Positions 1-12,300 of a stretch of 64,000 nucleotides of DNA are shown here, piece after piece; positions within the stretch are counted from its first letter, which is position 1, and each line of letters begins with the position of its first letter. This DNA is from Myxocyprinus asiaticus (lineage: Eukaryota > Chordata > Actinopteri > Cypriniformes > Catostomidae), in the NCBI RefSeq assembly GCF_019703515.2, contig NC_059379.1:23983880-24047879 (forward strand), in the 5' to 3' direction. A program made the position numbers and the translations under genes. The notes beneath the pieces are model-generated. The model did no database searches. It worked only from the letters and a program-made list of their open reading frames with translations, and was not told the DNA's origin.

Positions 1-2498
1 CCTGACGGTTCTGGTGCTCAGAGCTCTGAAGTGGCGGCCAGAAGGCAACAGTTCAAAAAGGTAGTGGGAAGGGTGAGTGGGGTCCAGAGCAATTTTTCCA
101 GCCTTTTTCCTCACTCTGGAAGTGTATATTTCTTGAAGGGGGGCAGGGGGCAACCAATAATCCTCTCAGCAGTCCGAACTGTCCTTTGTAGTCTTCTGAT
201 GTCTGATTTCGTAGCTGAACCAAACCACATAGTTATTGAAGTGCAGAGGACAGACTCAATGACCGCTGAGTAGAACTGTATCAGCAGCGCCTGTGGCAGG
301 TTGAACTTCCTCAGCTGGCGAAGGAAGTACAACCTCTGCAGGGCCTTTTTCGCAATGTGGGTCTCCCACTTTAGGTCCTGTGAGATGGTAGTGCCCAGGA
401 ACCTGAATGACTCCACTGCTGCCACAGTGCTATTTAGAATGGTGAGGGGGGACAGTGTTGGGGGGTTCCTCCTAAAGTCCAAAATAATTTCCACCGTTAT
501 TAGCATGTTCAGCTCAATGTTGTTTTGACTGCACCAGACAGCCAGCTGTTTAAACACCCTTCTGTATGCAGACTCATCGTCATCTCAGATGAGGCCGATG
601 ACAGTGGTGTCATCTGCAAACTTCAGGAACTTAACAGAGGGGTCCTTGGCGATGCAGTCATTGGTGTAGAGGGAGAAGAGTAGTGGGGAGAGCACACGTC
701 CCTGGGGGCACCAGTGCTTTTTGTACAGGTGCTGGAAGTGAATTTCCCCTGTCTCAAGCTGCTGCCTGTCTGTCAGAAAGCTGGTAATCCACTGATAGAT
801 AGATGTGGGAACAGAGGGTTGGTGTAATTTAGTCCGGAGAATAGCTGGGATGATGGTGTTGAAAGCTGAACTGATGTCCACAAAAAGGATCCTTGCATAT
901 GTCCCTGGTCTGTCCAGATGTTCCAGGATATGATGCAATCCCATGTTGACTGCATCATCCACAGACCTGTTTGCTCGATAAGCAAATTGAAGGGGATCTA
1001 GAAAGGGTCCAGTGATGTCCTTCAGGTGGGCCAACACCAGTCTCTCAAATGACTTCATGACCACAGACATCAGGGCAAAAGGTCTGTAGTAATTAAGTCC
1101 TGTGATTTTTGGTTTCTTTGGGATGGGGATGATAGTGGAATGTTTGAAGCAGCATGGGACTTCACACTGCTCCAGTGATCTATTGAAGATCTGTGTGAAG
1201 ATGGGGGCCAGCTGGTTAGCACAGGATCTAAGACATGCAGGTGAAACGCCATCTGGGCCCTGTGCTTTCCTTATCCTTTGATTTCGAAAGACACGGCTCA
1301 CATCATCTTCACAGACCTTAAGTGCAGGTTGAGTAGCAGGAGGGGGGAGGAGGGGGGTTGCAGGAGGTGTTGGTGTTTGTGTGAAGTGAAGGTCAGAGTG
1401 GGTGTGGGGTGTGAGATTGGGACTTTCAAATCTACAGTAGAACACATTCAGGTCATTAGCCAGTTGTTGGTCCACCACAGGGTTGGGGGTAGGAGTCCTG
1501 TAATTCATAAGTTGTTTCATGTCACTCCACACTGATGCAGGGTCGTTAGCTGAAAACTTGTTTTTCAGCTTCTCAGAGTATCTTCTTTTAGCCACTCTTA
1601 TTCCCTTATTCAGTGTGTTCCTGGCCTGATTGTACAAGACTTTATCCCCAACTCTGTAAGCATCCTCTTTGGCCTGACGAAGCTGCCTGAGTTCCGCTGT
1701 AAACCATGGTTTGTCCTTGTTAAATGTTAAATAAGTCCTAGTAGGAATGCACATATCCTCACAGAAACTGATATATGATGCAACAGTATCTATGAGCTCG
1801 TCCAGGTCTGTGGCTGCAGCCTCAAAAACACTCCAATCCATGCAGTCAAAGCAGGCTTGTAGTTCCAGCTCTGCTTCATTGGTCCATCTCTTTACAGTCC
1901 TTACTACAGGCTTAGCAGATTTTAATTTCTGTCTGTAGGTTGGAAGAAGATGAACCAGACAGTGATCAAATAGTCCCAAAGCTGCTCTAGGGACAGAGCG
2001 ATATGCATCCTTTATTGTTGTGTAGCAGTGATCCAGTATATTTCTGTCTCTGGTTGGGCATGGAATGTGCTGTTTGTATTTGGGCAGTTCACGTGTGAGG
2101 TTTGTTTTTTTAAAATCTCCAAGAATAATAATAACTGAGTCCGGGTATTGTTGTTCCGTGTCTGTGCTTTGATCAGCCAGCTGTTGCAGCGCGGCATTCA
2201 AACACACATTTGGCGCGATATACACACTCACCAGAATAAACGAGGAAAACTCCCATGGCGAGTAGAAAGGCTTACAGTTAATAAAGAGCGCTTCCAAATT
2301 AGGACAGCACATCTTCTTTAACATTGTTACATCTGTACACCAACTTTCATTGATGTAAAAGCATGTTCCACCACCTCTCGTTTTCCCCGTTAACTCCGCG
2401 ATGCAATCTGCTCTGAACAGCTGAAATCCCAGCAGATGTAACACGCTTTCCAGAATGGCTTCACTCAGCCAGGTATCTGTGAGCACAAGGCAGCAGAG
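1..2498 (-). mobile_element. Rex1-like LINE, 5'-truncated, cut by the window edge
   Basis: Minus-strand non-LTR retrotransposon of the CR1 group. The frame from 2,486 to 585 covers the second half of an apurinic endonuclease domain (RNILDHCYTTI, DHCLVHL), a basic linker and a reverse transcriptase. RT signatures include QGPDGVSPACL, FVDISSAFNTI, LSPLLFSLYTND and the catalytic FADD (609-620). SSAFNT is characteristic of fish Rex1. A single in-frame TGA at 585-587 interrupts it; the same frame then runs to 111, where it breaks again before the usual C-terminal end. Homology to the EN domain stops at about 2,498, where Tc1 sequence begins. The 3' end lies off the left edge. Non-functional but fairly young by its long open frame. 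Confidence 0.85.
585..2486 (-). pseudogene. Rex1-like LINE endonuclease/reverse transcriptase reading frame
   Basis: 633 codons open without interruption. This is the partial AP-endonuclease plus RT fingers, palm and FADD box of the Rex1-like element, acting normally in target-primed reverse transcription. RT core motifs look intact, but the N-terminal endonuclease is missing and a TGA follows FADDTTVIGLI. Continuation at 557-111 (KQLAVWCSQNNIELNML..., ESFRFLGTTISQDLKWETHI) is the thumb and C-terminal part in the same frame. Confidence 0.8.
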
Positions 2499-2968
2499 GT
2501 TTAAAAGGAAAAGGATCTAAAAAGATATCCAAAGCCTTGAAAATGCCAGTCAGTACTGTTCTATCACTTATTAAGAAGTGGAAAATTCGGGGATCTCTTG
2601 ATACCAAGCCAAGGTCAGGTAGACCAAGAAAGATTTCAGCCACAACTGTCAGAAGAATTGTTCGGGATACAAAGAAAAACCCACAGGTAACCTCAGGAGA
2701 AATACAGGCTGCTCTTGAAAAAGACGGTGTGGTTGTTTCAAGGAGCACAATACAATGATACTTGAACAAAAATGAGCTGCATGGTCGAGTTGCCAGAAAG
2801 AAACCAATGCCACAAAAAAGCTCGGTTACAATATGCCCGACAACACCTTGACACGCCTCACAGCTTCTGGCACACTGCAATTTGGAGTGACGAGACCAAA
2901 ATAGAGCTTTATGTTCACAACCATAAGCGCTATGTTTGGAGAGGGGTCAACAAGTATTGTTCCCCCTG
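2498..2968 (+). mobile_element. Tc1-like transposon fragment, forward half of a fold-back pair
   Basis: Plus-strand piece of a Tc1 transposase. It has the paired HTH region (KMPVSTVLSLIKKWKIRG, RPRKISATTVRRIVRDTKKN) at about 2,537-2,755. A frame-broken middle follows, with the catalytic-domain segment FWHTAIWSDETKIEL near 2,865-2,915. Stops and small deletions make it non-coding. It abuts the Rex1-like element on the left and an inverted Tc1 copy on the right. Confidence 0.8.
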
Positions 2969-3646
2969 AAACAACCATACCGTCTTGTTCCAGAGCAGCC
3001 TGTATTTCTCCTGAGGTTACCTGTGGGTTTTTCTTTGTATCCCGAACAATTCTTCTGACAGTTGTGGCTGAAATCTTTCTTGGTCTACCTGACCTTGGCT
3101 TGGTATCAAGAGATCCCCGAATTTTCCACTTCTTAATAAGTGACTGAACAGTACTGACTGGCATTTTCAAGGCTTTGGATATCTTTTTATATCCTTTTCC
3201 ATCTTTATAAAGTTCCATTTCCTTGTTACGCAGGTCTTTTGACAGTTCTTTTCTGCTCCCCATGGCTCAGTATCTAGCCTGCTCAGTGCATCCATGTGAG
3301 AGCTAACAAACTCATTTACTATTTATACATGGACACTAATTGCAATTTAAAAAGCCACAGGTGTGGGAAATTAACCTTTTAATTGCCATTTACACCTGTT
3401 TGTGTCACCTTGTGTGTCTATAACATGGCCAAACATTCAAGGGTGTGTAAACTTTTGATCAGGGCCATTTGGGTGATTTCTGTTTTCATTATGATTTAAA
3501 AAGGAGCCAAACAACTATGTGATAATAAATGGCTTCATATGATCACTATCCTTAAATAAAATACATTTTTGCATGATCAGTCATATTTTCAAAATCAATG
3601 CCAAAATTTCACAATTTCTGCCAGGGTATGCAAATTTTGAGCACAA

Positions 3647-3650
<4 letters not shown>
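2969..3650 (-). mobile_element. Tc1-like transposon fragment, reverse half with terminal repeat
   Basis: Minus-strand Tc1 copy. The terminal inverted repeat and 5' UTR occupy about 3,265-3,650, ending at a TA. The transposase starts at 3,263 (MGSRKELSKDLRNKEMELYK), runs through the HTH region and is lost near 2,970, just before the catalytic domain. It forms a hairpin with the forward fragment: 2,500-2,755 pairs with about 2,995-3,215. The transposase is truncated, so it is inactive. Confidence 0.8.

Positions 3651-3720
<70 letters not shown>
3650..3720. repeat. (TA)n microsatellite
   Basis: About 35 TA units between the Tc1 terminal repeat and the next transposon. Tc1/mariner elements target TA, which may explain insertion here. 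Confidence 0.95.
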
Positions 3721-3722
<2 letters not shown>

Positions 3723-4713
3723 CAACCCCAAATCTGAAAAAGTTGGACCAGTATGATAAATGCTAATAAAAACAAAAATTAGTGATATGTAAATTATATT
3801 CACCCTTTGCTATATTGAAAGCACTAAAACTAAACATTATATGATGTTTTACCTTGTGAATTTCACTGTTGTTTTTAATGTACAGTAATTTCAAATCAGA
3901 TGATTGCAACACGCTCCAAAAAAGTTGGGACAGTCAAGTGTATACCACTGCGAAACATCACCATTTCTTCTAATAACACTTATTAAGCATTTAAGCACTG
4001 AAGACACAAGTTTGTTAAATTTAGGGTTGTGGAATTTTCCCCCATTCATCCATTATCTAGGTCTTTAGCTGCACAATTGTCCGAGGTCTTCATTACTGTA
4101 CTGTGCACTTCATAATGCACCACACATTCTCAACTGGAGACAGATCAGGACTGCAGGCAGGCCAATCTAGCACCCGCACTCTCTGCTTATTCAGCCATCC
4201 ACTTGTAATCGGGGCAGTATGTGGTTTGAAGTTGTCCTGCTATAAAATGCAGGAACGTCCCTGGAAAAGATGGTGCTGGATGGCAGTATATGTTGCTCCA
4301 AAATTTTTACATACATATCTGTCTGCATTCATGTGCACTGACACACCCCTGGCCCATATAGACACTGGCCTTTGGACATGAAGCTAATAACAGCTTGGAC
4401 TAGGCTGTTTTTAGAGGCTCCTTATACAGTATAAGGTACTGTGACACAATTGCCTCACCTGTTTAATATCTCCTGTTTCACATCGCCTTGTTATTTCAAC
4501 TAATCAAATTGTTATTAGTCTTAAATTGCCCGTCTCAACTTTTTTGGTGCGTGTTGCAATCAACTGATTTGAAATATCGGTACATACAATAAAAAAATTA
4601 AATTCACAAAGTAAAACATCATATAATGTGTAGTTGTAGTGCTTTCAATATAGCAAAGGGTGAATATAATTTACAAATCACACTTTTTTGTTTTTATTAA
4701 CATTTTTCATGTG

Positions 4714-4716
<3 letters not shown>
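3721..4716. mobile_element. Tc1/mariner-superfamily-like transposon with ~200 bp inverted repeats, deleted
   Basis: Left arm 3,721-3,935 and right arm about 4,530-4,705 are imperfect reverse complements. One arm carries ccaaaaaagttgggac and the other its complement gtctcaacttttttgg. Internal sequence at 4,090-4,380 resembles the antisense of a fish Tc1/mariner-type transposase, possibly the ISRm11-like group, but is heavily broken. The right arm lacks its outermost ~40 bp, lost into the adjoining TA repeat. Confidence 0.65.

Positions 4717-4799
<83 letters not shown>
4717..4799. repeat. (TA)n microsatellite
   Basis: About 41 TA units directly beside the right arm of the preceding transposon. 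Confidence 0.95.
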
Positions 4800-4802
<3 letters not shown>

Positions 4803-5380
4803 TTCTCAGTGTATTGAAGTTTGAAACCTGTAATTAAAGATTTGATCAGGGATTTCCACAGCAGAAATATCAGGTATTTTGATGAAGCTTGGTTAAACCA
4901 CTGGCTACAACATTAGCTTTTATTGTGCTTTCCTGATAGCGCTATGGCCCTGTTTTATAATCATTATTAGCCATAAAGAGAAATGGTGCAGGGAATGTTT
5001 CATTAAGGCTATAATGCCACGATACGGAATCATCAGTCTGCTGGGTGACGACACACTGCTGGGCTGCTGATACAGCAGGATGTCAAAATAGAGCCATTTG
5101 GCCCCATCCTGAGCTGCTCCACTGTTTAGCATAAAACATTAAGAGAAAATAGAGCAAGATTTCATCATAGCTAACCAAACTAAGTATCTTGTTTGGAAAC
5201 TACACACAAAACACCAGCTGCAAATCTGAACAGTTGAAGTTAACAACAAACTGAACTTGTGTAGTCAGGTCATAAAATGGGATTGTTTTATGAATATAAA
5301 AATTTATGGCAAAGAATAGAGGTAATAAAAAGTACAGAATCTTGTACATGATTTTGAACAACCATTCCAGTGTATTACCA
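4800..5380. other. unassigned intergenic sequence
   Basis: AT-rich sequence with no coding signal or recognised repeat. Confidence 0.4.
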
Positions 5381-5613
5381 TTAAAGGTGCATTCAGTAAT
5401 TACTTTTTATGTCATCTTGAACTTACATTGACCTCTAGGGGCATGGATACAGAATCATTAAAATGCAAGAGTTTTCAGTGAACAATGCTGTTGTAGAAAT
5501 GTACTTATTATAGTCAGCCATGATTAATTTAATCCATGTGTGAAGTGTCCAATAACAGGATGGTTACTGAAAACTTTTTTTAATGATGAAAACATTACTT
5601 AGTGCACCTTTAA
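5381..5613. mobile_element. TTAA-flanked palindromic MITE (233 bp)
   Basis: Starts ttaaaggtgcattcagtaat and ends attacttagtgcacctttaa, giving near-perfect terminal inverted repeats of about 20 bp. TTAA on both sides fits a piggyBac-type target site. No coding capacity. Confidence 0.75.
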
Positions 5614-5679
5614 CTATGTCTGACCTAAGCTAAATAAAATAAATAAACAAATACAATTTAATAACTGGTTGATCCTCAT

Positions 5680-6275
5680 TTGTCAAAAAAAAAAAAAAAA
5701 CTCCAAATGTTTCCTGTGATTGTGGATCAGACTTTCACATTGGTTTAGGAGGAATTTGCACCATTCATCTTTACAGGTTTTTTTTCAGTTCAGCAATATT
5801 CTTGTAATGTCTGTTGTGAATTGCTCTCTTGAGGTCACACCAAAGCATCTAAAACCGGTTAAGGTCAGGACTCTGAATGGGCCATTCCAGAAGTCATATT
5901 TTATTCTGTAGAAGCCATTCTGTTGTCCATTTGCTCCTTCAGGTATGCATTCAGCATTTTTTTTTCGTCACGTCGACAGAGATGTTTACATGTTTCAGAA
6001 ATGTATGTAACTCTTCAGCTGACACTGGGATTATTGTTAACATCATAACCCTTTCTACAGTTTGCAGAGGGATCCACACAGTTTTTCGATCTTGTACTGT
6101 GAATGTTTACACTGTTCAATAAAGACATGAAAATGTATAATTTGTGTGTTGTTTGTTTAAGCAGACCATGTGGGTCAATTATTGTGACTTAGTTGAAAAT
6201 CAGATCAAATGTTATGTCCAATTTAAGCAAAAAATTCAAGTAAATTCTAAGGGTTCACATAATCTGTCTTGCAAC
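5680..6275 (-). mobile_element. mariner/Tc1-like transposon remnant
   Basis: After a 16-A run, 5,700-5,960 reads as degraded antisense of a Tc1/mariner transposase (the stretch gaggtcacaccaaagcatct and the following aaggtcaggactctgaatgg are typical of fish copies). 6,150-6,275 resembles a terminal region. No open frame survives. Family uncertain. Confidence 0.4.
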
Positions 6276-6870
6276 TATAAAACAAACCTCCAAACTGAGT
6301 CCATAAAAGGATCATTTCTATCTGCAGGGCTCTGTGATTGAGTGAGATCAGCTATCTTCCCTGAGGGCTGTACTTCATATGCACACCTTTAGGAGCAGTC
6401 TCTCTTCACTGGAGGTGGAAATGAGCCGGACTTAAGATGCTCCTGGTGTCGGTCTCTCAGGAAGACTAGGCAGCATGTCTGGGAATAATCTATGCAGTAC
6501 TGCAGAGTAAAAGAACATGGCTTACCATGGTTTAATGTACTTTATCTAATTAACCCACCAGCAGGATATTACCATTTTATTTGTTTGTTTCCAGTGACAG
6601 TTTTCATTTGCATTGCATAAATATGACAATATTATATCAGTATAACATAATCAGACTATATCTTGGTACCGACACTCATGGTAATTTCTTAACTGTGATC
6701 AAATTCACATAACTTTGAGCATATTTTTTTTTTTTACAAATTTCCACAGGAATCCATCAATGTCAGTCAAAGTTGTATGATCTATGATGAGGGGCAGTGG
6801 ACCTGATGTGCTGGAATCAACCCAATTAATGTTCACGGACATTGGAGCTCAGGTCATAGTAAGCTGATTA
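6276..6870. other. unassigned intergenic sequence
   Basis: No gene signal. Contains short A/T runs and nothing I recognise. Confidence 0.4.
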
Positions 6871-6885
6871 TCTTCTTGAGCTGCA

Positions 6886-8718
6886 GTGTCAGCATTTCTC
6901 CATCTGATCACACTCATGCTCTCAAGAGAGCTGCTTGGAAAATGGAGCGCAAGTAGAAGTATACAAAATTATAGGTATTTTGTGGTGCATGGAAGGATAG
7001 TGTCTGTAGCTACAGACAGGCACTTAAAAACTGCCAGGTCAGCATATTTGAGCAAACTCATAGAAAATAACCACAACAATCCTAGGTGTTTCAGTACTGT
7101 GGCTAAATTGGTTAGGAATAAAGCCTTGAATGAACCAGATATTCCATCGCAGCACAATAGTTATGACTTCATGAATTTCTTTACTGAAAAAATTTAAAAC
7201 ATCAGAAATAAAATTAGAATTTTGCAATCATCTGTCACAGCACCTCCCCACGAGCAACTTCAATTCTTTGATGTCATGGGTCATGAAGAGTTAACAAAAT
7301 GTATCTAAACATCAAAAGCAACAACATGTATTTTAAATCCAATATCAACTAAGCTCTTAAAAGAGGTGTTCCCTGTAATCTCAGAACCTCTTCTTAATAT
7401 TATTAACTCCTCACATTTCTTAGGAGATGTCCCAAGAAACATTAAAATAGCAGTTATCAAACCACTTATTAAGAAGCCACAGCTTGATCCTGGAGAACTG
7501 GCTAATTATATACTGATTTCAAATCTCCCATTTATGTCGAAAATACTAGAAAAGGTAGGATCCTCACAACTATGTTCATTTCTACAGAGCAATGGTATAT
7601 ATGAACAATTTCAGTCAGGATTTAGGCCCCATCACAGTACAGAAACTGCTCTTATCAGAGTTACAAATGACTTGCTCTTATCATCTGATCGTGGCTGCAT
7701 TTCTCTTCTAGTGCTTTTAGATCTTAGTGATGCCTTCGACACCATAGATCATGACATTCTCTTGGATAGGCTTGAGAATTATGTTGGCATTTGTGGACTT
7801 GCATTAGCATGGTTTAGGTCCTATTTAGCAGACTGCTACCACTTTGTCTGTATAAATGAGGAATTGTCAAATCAAACAAAAGTTAAGTATGGAGTGCCAC
7901 AGGGATCAGTTTTAGGGCCTTTGCTTTTCTCCGTATATATGCTTCCCCTGGGAGATATTAACAGGAATCATAGAATATGTTTCCACTGTTATGCTGATGA
8001 TACCCAATTTTATTTTCCTTCGAAACCTGACAAAATTTCACAATTCTCCAAATTATCAGAGTGTATCAATGAAATAAAAGACTGGATGGCCAGAAATGTC
8101 CTTCTACTCAATTCCGACAAAACAGAGGTACTAATTATTGGACCAAAAACCTCTAAAAATAAGCCATTAAAATATAATTTGACTCTCGATTGATGTACTG
8201 TTACATCGTCTTCTACAGCGAAGAACTTGGGTGTTATATTTGATACCAATCTGTCCTTTGAAAATCTAATTTCCATTGTTTATAGAACAGCATTCTTCCA
8301 CTTTAGAAATATTGCTAAGTTACAACACATGCTCTCTCTTTCTGATGCCAAAAAACAAATTCATGCATTCATGACCTCAAGACTAGATTATTGTAATGCA
8401 TTACTGGGAGGTTGTCCTGCAAGTTCAATGAATAAACTTCAATTTCAAAAAGTTAAATTGGTTCAAAATGCAGCAGCCAGAGTGCTGACTAGAACCAAGA
8501 AATATGATCGTATTAGCCCCATCTTATAGTCGTTTCACTGGCTACCTGTTCAATTTAGTATTAATTTTAAAATTCTGTTAATTACGTACAAAGCTTTGAA
8601 TCGTCTAGCTCTGCAGTACTTAAGTGACCTTCTACCATGCTATATTCCATCACATTCATTACTGTCACAAAATTCTGGCCTGTTAATAGTACTACCTAGA
8701 ATATCAAAATCCACATAG
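6886..8718 (+). pseudogene. L2-like LINE reverse transcriptase, four nonsense codons
   Basis: About 611 codons in one frame: pre-RT region (SRELLGKWSASRSIQNYR), RT palm and fingers (7,366-8,190), then the C-terminal region with RLDYCNALLGGCP and SFHWLPVQFSINFKILL. The YADD active site is intact. Four in-frame stops kill it; the lack of indels suggests decay mostly by point mutation. Confidence 0.8.
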
Positions 8719-8746
8719 TTAAATATTGCTAATATTTTTTCTTTAG

Positions 8747-8920
8747 CTTGCAACTTGATTTATACCTTTACAAAACGTTGTGTGCATGCAATTTATTTTT
8801 ACACTTGCAATTTGATTTACGCTTTCACAAATCTTACTCTGTGCATGCAAATTTTTCTATCACGCTTGTAACTTCATTTATCTTTTACAACTCTTACTCT
8901 GCGCATGCAAATCATTTAGG
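8747..8920 (+). repeat. three imperfect ~60 bp tandem repeats
   Basis: Units begin near 8,747, 8,805 and 8,863. Each has a CTTGYAAYTT start, a middle with TTTACAA or TTCACAA, and GTGCATGCAA or GCGCATGCAA near the end. They sit in the 3' part of the L2-like element. Confidence 0.7.
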
Positions 8921-9375
8921 CACTATTTTACCATCATATCCTACAGTTCAAACAAATTATTTTTTTTAAACAATGGCCCGTAAAACATACTTCATTTTCT
9001 ATTTTTAAACCATGACTTGCACTAAACACAATAAACTAATATTGGCATTTAATCATGCTGTTTAACCAGTGGTGAACTGACCCCCACAGTGAGTCTGGTT
9101 TCTCCCAATGTTTTCTCCATTAACCAACATCTTATGGGGTTTTGTGTTCCTTGCCACAGTCACTTTTGTCTTGCTCACTGGGGTTTTAAATAAAACAATT
9201 ATTTACTTGTTTATTATTATACACAATTTACAATCATATATTAATCAAACTACACAGTGATGACTCTGACTTATAGATATTACAGTTTCATTTTCTGTAA
9301 AAGCATGATTTTCTGTAAAGCTGCTTTGAAACGATGTGTGTTGTGAAAAGTGCTATACAAATAAAAATGACGACT

Positions 9376-12300
9376 TTTCAATTGAGCACAAAAACGAATT
9401 ATATTTTAGAGCTTGACAGCAGAAGGGAAGATCATCAGTGAACAAAATCGATTACATTTCTATCTGGTTCTCACACAAAGCTATCGTATGGCTTCAGAAG
9501 ACTTGGCAGTTTGCGCATAAGTTATATGGACTACTTTTATGATAGTTTTATGGTGTGTTTTTGTCTCTTTGGACAAAAAAATAAATAAATCACAATACAA
9601 TTTTGTTTTATGTAAAAAAAAAAAAAAAAAAAAAATTTGGAAATTCTGCATAATCTTATTTTGTGTTTCATGTAGGAAACACTGGATTGGAATGACATTA
9701 AGGTGGGTAAATGATGCCCAAATTTTCATTTTTGGGTAAACTATACCTGTATGTTTTTCAACATTGTGATTACCTGTAATCTCTGCATTTTGCAGTTTTT
9801 TTGTTCAAATTGTCACTCAGTATGAGATGATAACAACATGAGACATGGGTTTTGGTCCTATGCAAACCAGGTCGCGTTCACATGATCAGTGATGAGCGCA
9901 ATTTGTAGGTTGCATTTTCCTCTTTAAGATTACATTTTTACTCCACTGACAGTTAGGTTTAGGGTTGGGGTTTGGGTTAGGGCATATGGTTAATAAAAAT
10001 ATGCATTATTGTTGACTGCATTGTATCATTTACAACTAAAGACAACTCTCTCTTGGAGCCACTCTGTGGAAAATTTAACCCAGAAACTCACACACGCCCA
10101 TTAGTTGAACAACACTTCCACCTTGGCCACTGGGGCCATACAAATTATGTAAGCACTGACCAAAAAGCATTCAACCTACTGTTGCTGAATTTACAGTACC
10201 GCCAATAGGACAGGCCAGCCCTGTATGGACTGACAGACATGAGGAATTCAATAGTAACCATGTACAATTTTGAGAAAGTTCACTGCTCTACCACCAAACT
10301 GACTGAGGGACTTACAAAGCAGCACCATTCCTCCCTCGAACCAACACTACATGAGTTTCCTCACTAACCTCCATCTTCCTAATTTCGTCCCCTGACTTAC
10401 AGTACATACCCACGATGGAGATTAAATGAATTGGTGTGTGTTGTCCTTTCAGGTGCTCTCTGCAGGCAATCCCCAGTCCACTCAACCAGCTGTCAAGGTG
10501 AGACAGTTTTACATGTTGAAGCTCCAATGCCCTTGTCCAATTTCACTTTGCAGTGAATCTGGGCTGAACATGCCAATCCTCATATTACCAAACAAATTAA
10601 ATCAGGGAACTGGGAGGAGAAAGGGGGGAGATCCTGTCAGACGCACAACAGCCTCTCCTCCCAGCCTGTCAGGAGATCAGGGCACTCCGAGAAGAGCTTG
10701 GTTAATTGGTTTAGGATATAAAGTGTTTCTGACAAGCACCCAAAGACAGAGGAACTGCCGAGAATGGTCTCAGGGGGAGCCCTGGAAAAGTTCAGGTAAT
10801 GAAGCTAATACTTCTGCAGCGGGTCTTTTCACAGAAGCTTTTCAGTGCATCGTTTTAGGCTCGCCACAGCACTCTGCCATTCAAAATAATGTCTCTCCAA
10901 TCAGCCATTCAGCAAAAACAAATTGTAGTCTGCTTCAGGAAGAATGTGTGTTACAGCAAGTGGCAGACTTGAATACGGATACCTTGGCATCGTCTAAACT
11001 CCTGTACTTCAACATCTTGTACACAATTAGATGGAGAACTTCTTGACTGTTGATGAAGTACATTTGGTAGGTAGGTAAGCAGTACATTCCCAAACATACT
11101 ACTTCGGCTATGCTGATGTTGTCCTTTGACCCGTGTGTTCTTTAATTTAAGTGTGTTTAATTTAATTTAAGACTTGCTAGCAACAACCAGAAAATTTACT
11201 TGGGTGTTGTTAAACATGTACAATTTATCCATGAGGAATTGGTACCTATAGCAACTTACACTTGGCTTCTTTAGCCCCTTAGTCATTTGAAACATTCCTT
11301 TTTGCATACTTTGTAGCATGGAAGTACAGTACAGTATGCATATTCCAATGCAGGGCTTGGCTGTGAATCAGCTCAACTGTTCTCGGTATTACCACATGGC
11401 ACTCCTTCAAATGATTTTTATTTTTATTGCTTGTAACATCACAGAACATCACATTGAAAACTTTTGCCATTAATTTGTAACAGCAGAAAATAACGGTTGC
11501 TTAAATGCATAAGAATTCTGCTGTTCAGCAAAAACAACCCCAATTCAAATCCTGTAGAGAAGTATTAAAATAAATTTTCTTTGGTTCAAGGTATGCTCTT
11601 TAAGATTGAGGATAAGACTCATTATGGATGTTGTAATTTGTCTAGAGTGTGAGAAAAAAAATAAATAAAAAAATTGTGGTTTATAGGTGACACATTCGCC
11701 GCATGTCAGCTTAGCATTTACCATCCACATATTTTATCGCAAGCTTGCAGCTGTCAGCTCATAAATGGTATGCAAGGTCACAATCTGTAAGGCACTTAAA
11801 ATTTCTCTTATTTTTATATTGTAATTCACACTAATGACTGAAAAGCATCTGTTGAACTTTCTGGATGAATTCAAAAGCAATTGGACTGGGCAAATAACCT
11901 TGGCTAAAACCAACTCCATCTGACTTTGCCTGAATTACAGTATACCAGACACTCTTTGATGACTTGGATAATTGTATATGTCCATTATAAACATCCTTCA
12001 TAGTTTCCATAGCTTCCAATCAAAAAAATTGCCCAAATCCTCAGAACACCATCTCAGTCCCTATAGAATCAAATTATTCTCAAGCACCATGGTTAAAAGT
12101 GAAGTTTGTTATTTCTATGGCACCAATAAAATTGCCAAAATAACTAGGCCTTGTCAGAAAGTTTTAGTAGTTTTGATGGTTATACAGAAATTACAGTAAG
12201 ACAAACAGCCAGCTATCTAGCTAGATTGACAGACTATCAGGTCAAACTCAATCACAAAGACCGTCAGTTAAACTGTCAGACAGACAGATAAAGAAAAAAA

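Larger units (their letters stand above)
6871..9375 (+). mobile_element. L2-like LINE, 5'-truncated
   Basis: Plus-strand LINE with RT domain and a typical L2 3' tail (aagctgctttgaaacgatgt, then gtgctatacaaataaaaatg at about 9,350-9,370). RT motifs are FRPHHSTETAL, LLDLSDAFDTIDHDILL, YGVPQGSVLGPLLFSVY and catalytic YADD in HCYADDTQFYF near 7,990. The reading frame runs from 6,886 to 8,718 without frameshift but with stops at 7,195, 7,306, 8,191 and 8,527. The endonuclease is missing. Three imperfect ~60 bp repeats lie in its 3' part. Confidence 0.85.

Noticed and set aside
1278..1535. Plus-strand frames inside the Rex1-like element
   Set aside because: They are antisense shadows of the reverse transcriptase frame.
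3581..3803. Two reading frames of IYIYIY repeats
   Set aside because: They are translations of the (TA)n microsatellite.
9950..9985. Telomere-like TTAGG/GGTTTAGGG words suggesting an interstitial telomere
   Set aside because: The words are degenerate, span only about 35 bases and sit in a larger sequence resembling a common fish dispersed repeat.
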